A stretch of 26,146 nucleotides of DNA from Psilocybe azurescens (taxonomy: Eukaryota; Basidiomycota; Agaricomycetes; Agaricales; Agrocybaceae). Positions 18,793 to 26,146 of this stretch are shown one piece after another; position 1 is the first letter of the stretch, and the number at the start of each line of letters is the position of its first letter. The position numbers and the translations under genes are program-made. The stretch is from contig JAJIRX010000426.1 in assembly GCA_023853785.1 (NCBI GenBank), forward strand, positions 1-26,146. Reading direction: 5' to 3'. Under the pieces are notes generated by a model, which ran no database searches, was not told the DNA's origin, and saw only the letters and a list, made by a program, of their open reading frames with translations.

Positions 18793-19240
18793 TATTATAC
18801 ACTGATTAAGTACATTATGAGAAATTCCGACCGGATTCCGACCGGTTCCGAGTGGGTCCGAGTGGATTCCGATTGGATTCCAACCCGGTTCCGATCAGTT
18901 CCGACTGGGTCCAAGCAGTTCCGACCGGTACCCGTGGGGCACTGTAAAGTACTGGTAAAAGGTAAACAGAGTCCGGGTGGACTCTAGTGGATTCCACTGC
19001 ACTTTAGTAGATCTTATACTATACAGTGAATATGGACTAAAATAACTGTAGTCCACTGGAGTCCACTGGAGTCCACTGGACTTGACATAGTAAATAAATT
19101 CAATCTTAATATAAATTCAGATTAGTGGAATACAGTATATTAATAACTATTTAATACATTACTACATATCTACATGCGAGGGCCAAGACAAAAGGAAGAA
19201 AGAAGCAAATAAAATAAAAATAAAAAAGGGGGAGCAGGAG

Positions 19241-19255
19241 CAGTACTTTACCATC
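19241..19255 (+). repeat. Internal copy of the CAGTAC terminus in copy C
   Basis: CAGTACTTTACCATC is identical to the first 15 bases of copy C (17677-17691), in the same orientation, at the edge of the core. It may mark an older element end or a capture event. Confidence 0.5.
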
Positions 19256-19764
19256 GACGTGTCATCTGTCGGGTCATCCATTGGGTCATCGGTACCGCGT
19301 CTGTATCTGTCGCTGTTGCAGCCGCCGTACCCATCCTTCGCTGTCGCAGCCGCTGTCCCTGTCCTCATCCTCGTCCCTGTCGCGTCCGTCAGCGTCCTCG
19401 TCCTTGTCCTCATCCTCGGTCGTCAACCTCTGTCACGTCAGGTTGGCTGTCGCCTGGCTCCGACCGACGAGGTGGTGGTGGTGGTAGTCAGAAGAAAGGT
19501 TGGGGTCGTTCATTTGATGGTTGTCGTGCCGATCGGCCGATGCCGGGCACGCGTGCACGTCACATGTGCTTGTGAAATTTGACCCCGGACTGAACAAAAT
19601 ACAAAATTGTATCCATAGGGAGACTTTGCTCCCAAGTATATTTAACTATTGTTTCATTTAATTGTTATTTCATAGAGTTTATTTCAATTGATTTTACTCT
19701 TTTATTTTTGCAATTAATATTAATAACTAATGATCATACTTTGGATATTGTGTTAATTATTGCA

Positions 19765-20030
19765 TCCAGTGGACTCCAGTGGATTCAACTGGACTCCACT
19801 GGACTCCACTGGACTGTGCTAATAAATATATTATTTGTTGTTGTTCGGTGAATATTTAAGCCCCAGTCCAGTGGACTCCAGTGGACTCCAGTGGACTTGA
19901 CTGGACTCATAATCCACTGGACTGAGACTGGACTGAAAATTTGGCAGGAGCCCAGTGCAAGTCCAGTGGACTCCAGTGGACTGCAGTCCAGTTCCAGTCC
20001 AGTGGAGTCCAGTGGAGTCCATATGGATTG
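19765..20030. repeat. Right subterminal array of copy C
   Basis: About 15-20 copies of CCAGTGGACTCC, CCACTGGACT and variants in two clusters, separated by an AT-rich spacer (19815-19860). A smaller array lies at 17698-17732 and 19050-19083 on the other side. The core unit TCC(A)STGGA is near-palindromic. Confidence 0.9.
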
Positions 20031-20051
20031 TGTGGGGAAAGGAAAGACCTC

Positions 20052-20059
20052 TATAGATG
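20052..20059. repeat. 8-bp target duplication of copy C (right)
   Basis: TATAGATG, identical to 17669-17676. Confidence 0.9.
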
Positions 20060-20178
20060 ATAAGAATCAAGATAAAGATCTGGAGCATCAAATAGATAAA
20101 GATCAACAATGCTAATGTAATCATGATAAATATCAGATCATGTGATCTATAGATAGAAGTATGAAATGCAGTTTAACA
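20060..20178 (-). repeat. Copia-1 5' LTR, outer part (U3 side)
   Basis: Matches 12602-12720 of the 3' LTR closely (ATAAGAATCAAGATAAAGAT through GCAGTTTAACA), completing the LTR broken at 17676. Confidence 0.92.
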
Positions 20179-20592
20179 AGAAAATTAGTGTCGGCCTCAA
20201 AAAGAGTCCCACTAGTGCGGAAGATCTCTGGTTCAGACATGGTCTGAATCGAGAGAGAGGGTGCGGCACAATAGTGCCGCAGTTGAAGCGAGAGAGAAAA
20301 GCTCTCACAGGATGGGTCGGAGTCAGGGTGGCAAACCGATAGTCGGCTCGCTCAGATAGACAGCAAAGATGAAGATTGATGGGGGAGGCTCGCAAGGGCC
20401 TCCACTCCAGCAGTCGGAAAAGTGCGGAATGCACCAGTAATCCATAGTGCAGCCGGACCGCTGCATTGTAGAGAGATGATGAAGGGCACCTTTGCAACGG
20501 GCAGCTGCAAAGTATCAGAGATGAAAGCCATACGTAACTATAGGTAGTACACATGTGCAATAGAGGCCACGCTTCTGAATAGGGTGCAGACC
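20179..20592. other. Unidentified segment beside Copia-1
   Basis: No recognisable domain. On the minus strand an ATG at 20240 opens MSEPEIFRTSGTLFEADTNF and runs directly into the Copia-1 LTR, so it could be the first codons of a gene broken by the insertion. Upstream on that strand the sequence is pyrimidine-rich near the ATG. A 149-codon frame on the same strand (20147-20596) looks like composition only. Confidence 0.3.
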
Positions 20593-20932
20593 TCAAGTGG
20601 AACTGCCAAGCATCTTCATCGCCTTAATGGTGGGCAAAGCCTTGGTAGAATAGTACCAAACATGCTCAGTAAATGTGAGCTTCTCATCTAAGTCTCCATT
20701 GGTGAAAGCAGCTGAGATATCAACAGAGCGCAGTTCTAGGTCTTCAGCAGCAGCTATAGCAAATGTGGTGCGTATCGTCGCAGGGCAAGGTGTAGGCACA
20801 TGGACTTCATGATAGTTGCATCCGGGACGTTGTGAGCAGCCTTGGGGCGACGATTCAGGCCTGGTAGCGTTCAATGGAGCCGTCTGAATTGTGTTTAATG
20901 TGAAACACCCAGCTAGAGCCAATAGCCTTTTC
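20593..20932 (-). pseudogene. Copia-3 reverse transcriptase fragment
   Basis: Encodes a diverged RT N-terminal part: CFTLNTIQTAPLNATRPESS is degenerate, then YHEVHVPTPCPATIRTTFAI and LELRSVDISAAFTNGDLDEK, aligning to YHEVFAPIFRPSTFRLTVAL and SVDITAAFTKGDVDED of Copia-1. After DEK it departs from other Copia RTs (LTFTEHVWYYSTKALPTIKA). It is cut at 20933 by a Copia-1-type LTR start. A relic older than both Copia-1 and Copia-2. Confidence 0.75.
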
Positions 20933-20960
20933 TGTTAAAACTGCATTTCATACTTCCACC
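20933..20960 (+). repeat. 28-bp start of a Copia-1-type LTR, plus orientation
   Basis: TGTTAAAACTGCATTTCATA and the next eight bases equal the sense start of the Copia-1 LTR (complement of 12693-12720). Copia-2 begins at the next base, so Copia-2 probably inserted into this LTR; the rest would lie beyond Copia-2. Confidence 0.8.
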
Positions 20961-21212
20961 TGTTAGAATTGATATTTCAGACTCAGACTGATGGGATCAC
21001 ATGACAGCCACCTATGTAACTGTAGCACACCGCTTGAACTCCTTAGTTACTCACTTCGGACTTCAGGCAAGTAGATAGCTTAGTTCAGTCTCAATACACT
21101 TAGTTACTCACTTCGGACTTCAGGCCCTCATTGCCACTCTGTCTGATACAGTGTGACCACGAAACTCGGACCACAGCTGTCTCGCACATTTCCGAACTCG
21201 CCACCTTTAACA
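20961..21212 (+). repeat. Copia-2 5' LTR (252 bp)
   Basis: Begins TGTTAGAATTG and ends CACCTTTAACA. It contains two copies of CTTAGTTACTCACTTCGGAC (21042, 21099), the same motif duplicated in the Copia-1 LTR in sense direction, although the rest of the LTR differs. Confidence 0.88.
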
Positions 21213-21229
21213 GATTATGGGCCCCACGC
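21213..21229 (+). promoter_or_regulatory. Copia-2 primer-binding site, half-tRNA iMet type
   Basis: GATTATGGGCCCCACGC follows the LTR directly; TTATGGGCCCCACGC is identical to the Copia-1 site and complementary to an initiator tRNA-Met anticodon arm. Confidence 0.75.
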
Positions 21230-21418
21230 ACATTGTGCTTTAATCTCAATTTCATCGAAAAGTCTCAACTTTTCATTTCCACACTCTTTGTGTTTTCGCT
21301 TCGCACTGGCCGGCGCCCGTGCTCGTATCGCCACCTCATCACGTTACAACGTTCGCACATGTTCCCGCACATCTCTGCTCACTACCACCACGTCACTTCA
21401 CTCCCATCTCGCACAATC

Positions 21419-22600
21419 ATGTCTTCTTCAACCCTACGCAATTTTGCAAAATTGAATGCTTCCAACTACCCATCTTGGTGTGGTGAAATGCAAGCTTGGC
21501 TTCGTGCCCAGGGCGTTTGGCACATCGTTTCCGGTCAATCCAAGGCCCCTAGGCAGTCCTCACCACCCAAGGACACTGAGGAGGCTGCACTCGACACTTG
21601 GAACACCAAATCGGACAAGGCAGCTGGCTACATCTATCTGGCTGTTGAAGAGAATCAGAAGATTCATTTTGCCTCTATTTCGGACGATCCAGTCGCTATG
21701 TGGGCTGCCCTCGCCCGGTACACCTCCAGAAGCGTCCTGGTGCACGCTTCAACGCCTATGACAACCTATTCTCTATTAGGAAGCAAGAAGACGAATCTCT
21801 GCAGTCCCTGATGAACAGAGTGGACACTGCCATTCACAGGATTCAAGATCTTTGGCCTAAAGACTTCACTCTCACCCATCTAGATGATGAGCTGGCAAGC
21901 ATGACACTCATTAGGCGCTTCCTGACAAGTTCAGTGGCTTTGCTTCGTCTCTATTGCTCATGGACAAGTTGGAGAAGGCTACCATTCAACAGGCCTTTGT
22001 CACAGAAGAGTCCCAACATCGCCATCAGCGCTTCTGCCGCTCCCAGTGTCGCCTCTGCGCTTGCAGCATCATCATCTCGCACGCCTGCACCCCCTACGCT
22101 TCTCTGCACGTTTTGCGGCATGAACAACCACATGCAAGCTGAATGCAGCCACTATCTCGACTCTCAAGAGAAAGCGAAGGAAAGCGTCCGCACTAGGTAC
22201 AAGAACAGAGGTCAGAAGGCCAGGAAAGCGCAGGAGACATCTGAGAAGGATCCCAAGCCAGAATTCGCTGGAAATGCAAGTGCACTGTCTACATCCGCTT
22301 CAAACACCTCCCAAAGTGATGCTAACTTTGATTGGCTCGCAGACACAGGTGCCACTAGTCATATGACACCACATCGCGCATGGATATGCAATTACACGCC
22401 CTACATTGTCCCAGTCAAGTTAGCAGACAACACCATCGTCTATTCAGCTGGTTTTGGGAGTGTGATGATCAATCCAGTGATAGAGGGTCAGGAATCGTGT
22501 TCTGTAGAGCTTACACGAGTTTTGCATGTTCCCTGCTGCGCAACAATCTATTGGCTTGTTTATACCTTACCAAACACAAAGGCATCCGCATGGAAGTGAA
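21419..22600 (+). pseudogene. Copia-2 gag and protease, frameshifted
   Basis: Start ATG at 21419 gives MSSSTLRNFAKLNASNYPSW, matching Copia-1 gag. A frameshift near 21715 leads to VHLQKRPGARFNAYDNLFSI and WPKDFTLTHLDDELASMTLI. Between about 21915 and 22010 the real frame is displaced (MDKLEKATIQQAFVTEESQ) and then restored. The zinc knuckle is CTFCGMNNHMQAEC and the protease site FDWLADTGATSHMTPH. SVELTRVLHVP follows before another frame loss near 22535. Gag packages the RNA and the protease processes the polyprotein; this copy could make neither product whole. Confidence 0.88.
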
Positions 22601-22733
22601 TGAGACCACCATGTTCTTTAAACGCTGACGAACGACGCTCTTCACTGCTACAGTCACCTCGCAAAATTGTGGCATTCTAGATGCATCCACTGAGCCAATT
22701 TCCGAATGTGCAAGCGCAGCTTCAACTCTCCCA

Positions 22734-23384
22734 ATGGACATCAATCTTTGGCATCATTGCTGTGCGCATCACAGTCATGCTACGATCAAGCAATTGATAC
22801 ACGGCGATCTCGTATTTGGTCTAGTTGTTACCTCCAAAGATCAGCCCGATCCAATTTGCGAGGCATGTCTGGCAGGCAAAATGACATCTGCACCATTTTC
22901 CAGCTCTACAAGAGAATCACTTGAACCACTTGAGCTGATCCATTCTGACCTTCATGGACCTCTCCCTGTTGCCAGTCCAGAGGGATACCACTATTGGATC
23001 ACTTTCCTTGATGACTGTACCAAGCTGCATGCTGTACTGTTCTTAAAGCAAAAGAGCGACGCTTTTGAGGCTTTCAAGATGTTCAAAGCATATGCAGAGA
23101 ACCAGCTGAACGCTAAAATCAAGGCTATTCAAGATGACAAGGCTGGGGAATATATGTCAGCTGCTTTCATCAAATTCACTGATCAGTGTGGCATTGTACG
23201 ACATCACAGCACCAGGAACAGGCCCCAGCAGAATGGAGTTGCAGAGCGTGCAAATCGCACCATTTCTGACCATGCTACTGCTATGTTAGATGAATCCAAT
23301 CTCCCTGCGTCATTTTGGGTCCTGGCTGTCTCTGCTTATGTCCATGTGTGGAATCGGCTCCTACCGCGCCTCTGCCTGCTATAA
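22734..23384 (+). pseudogene. Copia-2 integrase
   Basis: Open for 216 codons. The zinc-binding region reads LWHHCCAHHSHATIKQLI and CEACLAGK; the catalytic core has LIHSDLHGPL, WITFLDDCTKLH, IQDDKAGEYMS and NRPQQNGVAERANRT, giving D, D and E. It is the best-preserved part of Copia-2 and keeps the Trp-His start lost in Copia-1. It is out of frame with the protease upstream and with the following region downstream. Confidence 0.88.
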
Positions 23385-23397
23385 TGCCCTATACTGC

Positions 23398-23798
23398 TTG
23401 GTACAAGAAGAAACCCGATATTAGCCATTTCCGGGTGTTTGGGTGCACTGCATATGTCTATATTCAGTGAGACAAGCGCAAATCACTGCAATCGCATACA
23501 GAGAAGTGTATCTTTGTTGGGTATCCATCTGGGTACAAGGGTTGGCAGTTTTACAATCCAGTCACAAAGAAGTTCATTATCTCAGAACGAGCCATCTTCG
23601 ATGAAAGGAGCTTTCCAGGCCTCAAACGAACGTCTCCAGTGAGCCTGACACCTGTAGGCACTCCTGTGACCTTCCCTGATGTACCAGATTCTGGGGGATG
23701 ACAACTCCGCTCCTGAGCCCAAAATTGCGCCAAACAACCCAAATGTGATACCACAGCCTCAGCTCGCACCCAACGACGTTTCATGTCGCTTCCTCAGC
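23398..23798 (+). pseudogene. Copia-2 post-integrase region
   Basis: Frames around 23400-23640 give KSLQSHTEKCIFVGYPSGYK and ISERAIFDERSFPGL, matching the segment between integrase and RT in Copia-1. A stop (TGA, about 23468) precedes it. The reading continues into a Pro-rich linker and is broken at 23799 by copy D. Confidence 0.8.
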
Positions 23799-24360
23799 GA
23801 GGGCTTTTGTGTCCCCACATATTCCGGCCGGAGTCCACCGGAGTCCGCTGCGAATGAAAGCAAAAATATGGCACAAGGCCCTGCTATTTTATTTAATATC
23901 AATTCCGGTGGAATGGCAGATTCCGCAGCGGAATTGCACGGAATCCGTTTACAAACGGAATAGCCCGGAACGGAACCGAAAACGGAACCATAAACGGACT
24001 TAAAGTTTAATGTTATCGCTCGGCAATTCTCGGCAACTGGGAATAATGTCACGTGGCGTGACTTTTTGGTTGCCACGTCGGTCCGTTGGTTACTCCAACC
24101 ACCCCACCTCTTCCTCCAACCACCACCACCCCGCTGCCGCCGTCATGCGTGCCCTCACCACCTCGCCGTTGTTGGTCAGAGCCAGGCACTCGCCAACCTG
24201 ACCCGACATGCATTGCGGCACCACCGACCAATGATGGGTCCGTGCACGACAACAATGACGACAGCTCCGCATACGACGACAACGACACCGGAACGAGGTG
24301 GAACGAGGGGAGGGATGTGAGCAGGTAACGAGGCGACGTGAATGCGGCCAGCGACACCAG

Positions 24361-24421
24361 GTAAGTCGCGAACCCCACCCACCGCCGCCACTAACCCTCC
24401 CCCTCTTTCTTTCTCATACAG
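24361..24421 (+). other. Predicted spliceosomal intron in copy D
   Basis: CCAG/GTAAGTCG, CACTAACCC (branch site 24391-24395), a pyrimidine tract, and CATACAG/ACCAATGG: a 61-bp intron with near-perfect fungal signals, between the conserved block and the repeat core, as in copy A. Confidence 0.65.
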
Positions 24422-24429
24422 ACCAATGG

Positions 24430-25050
24430 CGACAGCGTGTACCGCACGTACCGCGACACACGCAACGTGTACGGTAACGACAACGGTACGTACAAAAGCG
24501 GACACAGCACGTAGGGACAACGACAACGACACGCAGGACGCTGTACCACAACACGTATCGACACGCATGGCGCCACGACGACAACACCGAGTACGCCACC
24601 GACGTACGGCACCCACGACGGCTGCAAAGACAACAACGACAACACGCACGGTGGCCACGACGACACGTAGGACACGTAGGACGCATACCACGACACGCAG
24701 GACGCGTCCGCGACACGACGACACGCGGCGGCCAGCGACGACACTGAGTACGCCACCAACGTGACGCCACCCACGACGGCCGCAAAGACGACAACGACGA
24801 CACGCCCGGGCGGCCACGACGACAACACGTAGGACGCGTACCACAACACGCACGGGCGGCCACGACGATGACACACACGACACCGAGTACGGCACCCTCG
24901 ACGGCCGCAAAGACGTGACGACGACATGTACGACACCGGTATGATGGCCACGACAGACACAACGGCCGCAGGACGACGACGCTGTACGGCGGATGCGTAC
25001 CATGCCCAGGACAACGACGGCATGTATGACCGATACCACCACCCGTCCGG
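24430..25050. repeat. Repetitive core of copy D
   Basis: Degenerate tandem repeat of ACGACGACACG, GTACCACGACACG and CGACGGCCGCAAAGACGACA units, CpG-rich. Several frames are open for 100-300 codons on both strands because of the composition. Confidence 0.85.
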
Positions 25051-25329
25051 CCACCCTTTTTTTTAAAATTTTTTTCACTTTTTTTCTTGTGTTCTCTCAT
25101 TTTCTTTTACATCTATGTGTTTGTTTGTTCATTTAACCCAAGTATATACCCTCCCGCCCATCTTTTTACTCTGTTATGTTTTTTATTTTAATTTTATTTT
25201 GTTACAATGGACTTTACATGTAGATAATAATGTAGTATATAGTTATTAATATATTATATTGCACTCAAGAATTTACACTAAGATTGATAGATTGAAATAT
25301 TCTAGTTGGAATCCAATGATACAGGGTAG

Positions 25330-25405
25330 ATTATATAAGCAGTGTACAGTAGGTGTATGATATAAGGATTATATACGCAGTGTATAGTAGATGTATGATA
25401 GTAGT
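25330..25405. repeat. 38-bp tandem duplication in copy D
   Basis: ATTATATAAGCAGTGTACAG (25330) and ATTATATACGCAGTGTATAG (25368) begin two similar units ending TGTATGATA. Confidence 0.85.
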
Positions 25406-25517
25406 GGTAACTGTGTAAATCTATTTTTATATTCAGCCTAAAGGTGTGGGAAATTGTTTTTACTCAGCTTCAAGCCATGGGAATTCCACTTTATTACTGT
25501 ATTGGCTATAAATAACT

Positions 25518-25640
25518 CTATTCCCTTCATTCCCCATCATTCCCCTCCATTGCCTCTCCAATTCCTTCATTCCCTCTTCAATCCCCTCTATTCCCTCTAT
25601 TCCCTCTATTCCCTTCACTCCTTTCTCAATCCCTCCAGTC
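25518..25640. repeat. ATTCCCTCT pyrimidine repeat in the copy D end
   Basis: Repeated ATTCCCTCT, ATTCCCC and related units on the plus strand, occupying the place of the right subterminal array of copy D. Confidence 0.9.
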
Positions 25641-25670
25641 CTAGGAATATGTGGGGAGTGAGAAGTACTG

Positions 25671-25890
25671 CATTCTGCGCCGAATTTGGTTATCACATTG
25701 ACAAACCTTCAACTCTTCACATTGACAACCAATCTGCGATCAGCGTCTCCAAGAATCCCTGAACCCATGACGCATGAAGCACCTGGGCCCTGCGCTTCAA
25801 CTGGCTGCGCGATGCAGTAAATGACAAGATGATCGACCCTACGTTTGTTTCAACTGATCAGCAAGTTGCAGACATTCTTACACTGCTGGC
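25671..25890 (+). pseudogene. Copia-2 RNase H tail
   Basis: EFGYHIDKPSTLHIDNQSAI then SVSKNP matches the end of Copia-1 pol, followed by a stop where Glu is expected and by RFNWLRDAVNDKMIDPTFVS and DQQVADILT. It lies against the right edge of copy D. After ILT the usual KPLSP motif is lost and the similarity ends near 25890. Confidence 0.85.
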
Positions 25891-25895
25891 GCCGA

Positions 25896-26146
25896 CCTAT
25901 GTATGTCTGAGCATACAGCGATTTATATACATGACTTATGTAAGAATTGATGTAAGTATGACATATAGTATTTATGTTTAGAAATAATACAGATATCAAA
26001 CATATATTCTGTTCGGTAGCTGTATTTGAACAAACACCGTTTCTGTTTCTAAGCTGTAAGTAAATAAAACACCTGAATAAACATGACTTCTTTTCTTTGG
26101 CTGTTTGTCAAAGATACAGAATAGCTGTATATAATAGCTGTATGTA
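25896..26146. other. AT-rich tail of the window, nothing identified
   Basis: No gene seen. It starts with a short hairpin (GTATG..CATAC) and ends with two copies of ATAGCTGTAT. It might be the beginning of another LTR, but no second copy is available for comparison. Confidence 0.3.

Larger units (their letters stand above)
17757..18954 (+). mobile_element. hAT-like element nested within copy C
   Basis: Flanked by GTAAAAGG at 17749-17756 and 18955-18962. The left end AGGTCTTTACACTCCCCACA and the complement of the right end CAGTACTTTACAGTGCCCCA have the same asymmetric termini as the other copies. The subterminal motif here is TTCCGACCGGATTCC or TTCCGACTGGAATCC (17775-17985 and 18826-18935). 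The middle is AT-rich without a minisatellite core, and holds a tRNA-like unit and a tandem duplication. No coding capacity seen. Confidence 0.88.
17677..20051 (-). mobile_element. hAT-like non-autonomous element, copy C, inserted in the Copia-1 LTR
   Basis: The left end reads CAGTACTTTACCATCCCCCA and the right end, complemented, GAGGTCTTTCCTTTCCCCAC; both lead into CCAGTGGACTCC motifs. It is flanked by perfect TATAGATG duplications. Total 2375 bp, of which 1198 plus an 8-bp duplication belong to an inner element. The remainder (about 1.17 kb) contains, in minus-strand sense, a dense subterminal array, a conserved block shared with copies A and B (19432-19580), a short acidic-repeat core (19290-19430), a poly-T/AT-rich tail and a second array. 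No transposase. Eight-base duplications and CAG-type ends fit the hAT superfamily. Confidence 0.88.
12348..20178 (-). mobile_element. Copia-1: Ty1/Copia LTR retrotransposon, nearly full length, split by nested elements
   Basis: Minus-strand element bounded by TGTTAAA...TTAACA LTRs: the 3' LTR at 12348-12720 and the 5' LTR at 17423-17676 plus 20060-20178. Without the 2383 bases of copy C and one target duplication it is about 5.45 kb, normal for Copia. Order in sense direction: LTR, primer-binding site, gag with zinc knuckle, protease, integrase, RT, RNase H, polypurine tract, LTR. The two LTRs differ at roughly a tenth of positions by eye, so the insertion is not recent. The five-base flanks (ACAAC, AGAAA) do not match. 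Confidence 0.9.
23799..25670 (+). mobile_element. hAT-like non-autonomous element, copy D
   Basis: The left end GAGGGCTTTTGTGTCCCCAC and the complemented right end CAGTACTTCTCACTCCCCAC share CTCCCCACATATTCC-type sequence at the same distance from each edge. The left subterminal motifs are TTCCGGTGGAAT, TCCACCGGAGTCC and TTCCGCAGCGGAATT. A block at 24050-24200 (CCACGTCGGTCCGTT) matches copy B at 8093-8110. An intron (24361-24421), a repetitive core to about 25050, a poly-T stretch and an AT-rich tail (25220-25320) like that of copy B follow, then a pyrimidine repeat. The flanks TCCTCAGC and CATTCTGC do not match, so there is no target duplication. Confidence 0.78.
20961..25890 (+). mobile_element. 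Copia-2: Ty1/Copia retrotransposon, RT region missing, interrupted by copy D
   Basis: Has a 5' LTR (20961-21212), primer-binding site, gag, protease, integrase and post-integrase region to about 23798, then hAT-like copy D, then an RNase H tail (25671-25890). Compared with Copia-1, about 1.5 kb of pol including all RT is missing. No 3' LTR was recognised before the window ends. Confidence 0.87.

Noticed and set aside
12343..20183. 5-bp target duplication around Copia-1
   Set aside because: The flanks read ACAAC and AGAAA; they do not match.
20147..20596. Minus-strand ORF of 149 codons
   Set aside because: No domain, extends into the Copia-1 LTR, and competes with the more natural small frame starting at 20240.
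24176..25078. Minus-strand ORFs of 300, 228 and 210 codons, Val/Arg/Cys-rich
   Set aside because: Composition artefact of the CpG-rich ACGAC repeat core of copy D.

Overview
The window looks like a transposon graveyard from a filamentous fungus, most likely a basidiomycete (Agaricomycete-like). The pointers are introns of 46-61 bp with GTRAGT donors and CTAAC branch sites, Tad-like LINE ORF1/ORF2 remnants, fungal Copia elements and a DD34E Tc1/mariner element. No intact host gene is visible. This placement is inference from gene style; no search was run.

Layout. 1-1567 (-): 3' part of a degenerate multi-exon gene with an acidic low-complexity first exon. 1735-3243: copy A of a hAT-like element with a GC-rich minisatellite core. 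3277-5352: pieces of an old Copia RT flanking a Tc1/mariner element (3712-5318). 5367-5760 (-): a LINE RT fragment. 5890-7460: unidentified AT-rich DNA carrying a dispersed GGCGATCAC-type motif. 7571-9766: hAT-like copy B. 9775-12347: a decayed LINE (ORF1, ORF2 endonuclease and linker) cut by a Copia LTR. 12348-20178 (-): Copia-1, nearly full length but frameshifted; its 5' LTR is split by hAT-like copy C (17677-20051), which itself holds a further hAT-like element (17757-18954). 20179-20960: an unknown segment, a Copia-3 RT fragment and a 28-bp Copia-1 LTR start. 20961-25890 (+): Copia-2, whose RT region is missing and replaced by hAT-like copy D (23799-25670). 25896-26146: nothing identified.

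The most interesting content is the hAT-like group. At least five elements share two asymmetric termini (GAGGTCTTTAC at one end, CAGTACTTTAC at the other). Two of them have clear 8-bp target duplications. They carry dense subterminal arrays of a dyad-symmetric TCC-N3/4-GGA motif whose centre differs between elements. Four hold an internal tandem-repeat core that differs in sequence and period from copy to copy; two have a well-formed spliceosomal intron beside the core and two have tRNA-like pol III boxes. No transposase for this group is in the window, so the elements appear non-autonomous.

Both Copia families have a primer-binding site matching the anticodon region of initiator tRNA-Met (half-tRNA priming, as in Drosophila copia) and share a duplicated LTR motif. 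Essentially every transposon ORF is broken by frameshifts or stops, several of which look like C-to-T/G-to-A changes.
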